From Kiritimatiellia bacterium (lineage in GTDB: Bacteria; Verrucomicrobiota; Kiritimatiellia; RFP12; UBA1067): 7,181 nucleotides of DNA. The notes under the pieces are model-generated. The model did not search any database. It was not told the DNA's origin and worked only from the letters and a program-made list of their open reading frames with translations. This document shows positions 6,627 through 7,181 of this stretch, piece after piece. Location: positions 1-7,181 of the forward strand of contig JAGCPM010000150.1 in the NCBI GenBank assembly GCA_017965685.1. Direction: 5' to 3'. A program made the translations under genes and the position numbers. Position 1 is the first letter of the stretch. Each line of letters starts with the position of its first letter.

Positions 6627-7181
6627 ATGACAGCGTTGAAGGCATGTGAAGTGACACGGAAATTCGGAGCGCAAGAGGTCCTCAAGGGATTCTCGCTTGC
6701 GCTGGAAGAGGGCGCGTTCGAGGCGATAATGGGCCCGAGCGGCAGCGGCAAATCGACGTTCCTGCATATCGCGGCGGGGCTCGTCGCTGCAGATTCGGGC
6801 AGTGTTGAAATCGGCGGAAAGGACGTGACGAAGATGTCCGACAAGGCTGTCACGATATTCCGGCGCCGCAATATCGGCGTCGTGTTCCAGGCATTCAATC
6901 TGCTCAACGAGAAGACTATCCGCGAGAACATCCTCCTGGCTGCGTAGCTCGACCGCGCGAAGATGGATGAAGGGCGGTTCGGAAGACTTGTGGAGTTGCT
7001 CGGGCTTGGAGGAATGCTGGGAAAGAAGCCGGAACAGCTTTCCGGCGGCGAACAGCAGAGGGTCGCGATCGCCAGAGCGCTGATCGCGAATCCGTCTGTG
7101 GTCCTCGCCGACGAACCTACAGGCAATCTTGACGCCAAGTCGTCGAAGGGGATATGCGCGCTTCTCAAGGAACTGAACGAA
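6627..7181 (+). CDS. MacB/LolD-type ABC transporter ATPase with in-frame TAG, 3' partial
   Basis: This is the ATP-hydrolysing subunit of an ABC transporter of the MacB/LolD/FtsE group, which powers export of small molecules or release of lipoproteins from the inner membrane. The motifs lie in one frame: Walker [10 protein letters not shown] (36-44), Q-loop VFQAFNLL with Q88, then TAG as codon 107 (6945-6947). After it come signature [15 protein letters not shown] (138-152) and Walker [13 protein letters not shown] (158-169). The frame is open to the window end at codon 185 of an expected 220-250, so the H-loop is outside. If TAG ends translation, the product is 106 aa without signature or Walker B and cannot hydrolyse ATP. 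A restart at ATG 6963 would lack Walker A and has no clear Shine-Dalgarno. The spacing and flanking sequence show no indel. It could be a recent nonsense mutation, a sequencing error or a recoded codon. The operon position suggests work with the receptor upstream. Confidence 0.85.
6945..6947 (+). other. In-frame amber codon in the ABC ATPase
   Basis: TAG interrupts the frame between ENILLAA and [10 protein letters not shown]. Both sides match the family in the same frame, so a single base change, most simply CAG (Gln) to TAG, explains it. The two other stops in the window are both TGA. Confidence 0.9.

Overview
The window looks like bacterial chromosome with a moderately high G+C content by eye. 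A TonB-dependent outer-membrane receptor points to a Gram-negative host. Promoters resemble the E. coli sigma-70 type, and both tRNAs encode their 3' CCA. I cannot name the lineage from the sequence alone.

Layout, left to right, all on the + strand. (1) Positions 1-3785: the 3' part of a giant gene (at least 1,255 codons, open at the left edge). It has the composition of the very large 'polyvalent' or internal virion (ejection) proteins of tailed phages: alpha-helical, coiled-coil rich, with hydrophobic segments and a basic tail at the C-terminus. It is followed by an intrinsic terminator at 3802-3848. (2) Positions 3900-4106: a strong extended -10 promoter, then about 160 nt with no convincing protein. 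This stretch folds by complementarity into a closed three-way junction and is a candidate structured non-coding RNA of no family I recognise. A 15-bp sequence in the promoter spacer recurs in the RNA with 14/15 identity. (3) Positions 4143-4325: tRNA-Pro(GGG) and tRNA-Cys(GCA), probably read from the same promoter and followed by a run of seven T. (4) Positions 4380-6611: a complete TonB-dependent siderophore-type receptor of 743 aa. It has a signal peptide, TonB box, plug and barrel, and a perfect TATAAT placed so that its mRNA would be leaderless or nearly so. (5) Positions 6627-7181: 15 nt downstream with a good Shine-Dalgarno, a MacB/LolD-type ABC ATPase that runs off the window. All of its motifs are in one frame, but that frame carries an in-frame TAG between the Q-loop and the signature motif.

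The receptor and ATPase look like one operon for uptake of a metal chelate plus MacB-like export or lipoprotein handling. The left gene is probably a prophage remnant or phage-derived island abutting a tRNA locus. The two best leads are the structured RNA with its promoter-related repeat, and the amber codon inside an otherwise intact ABC ATPase.
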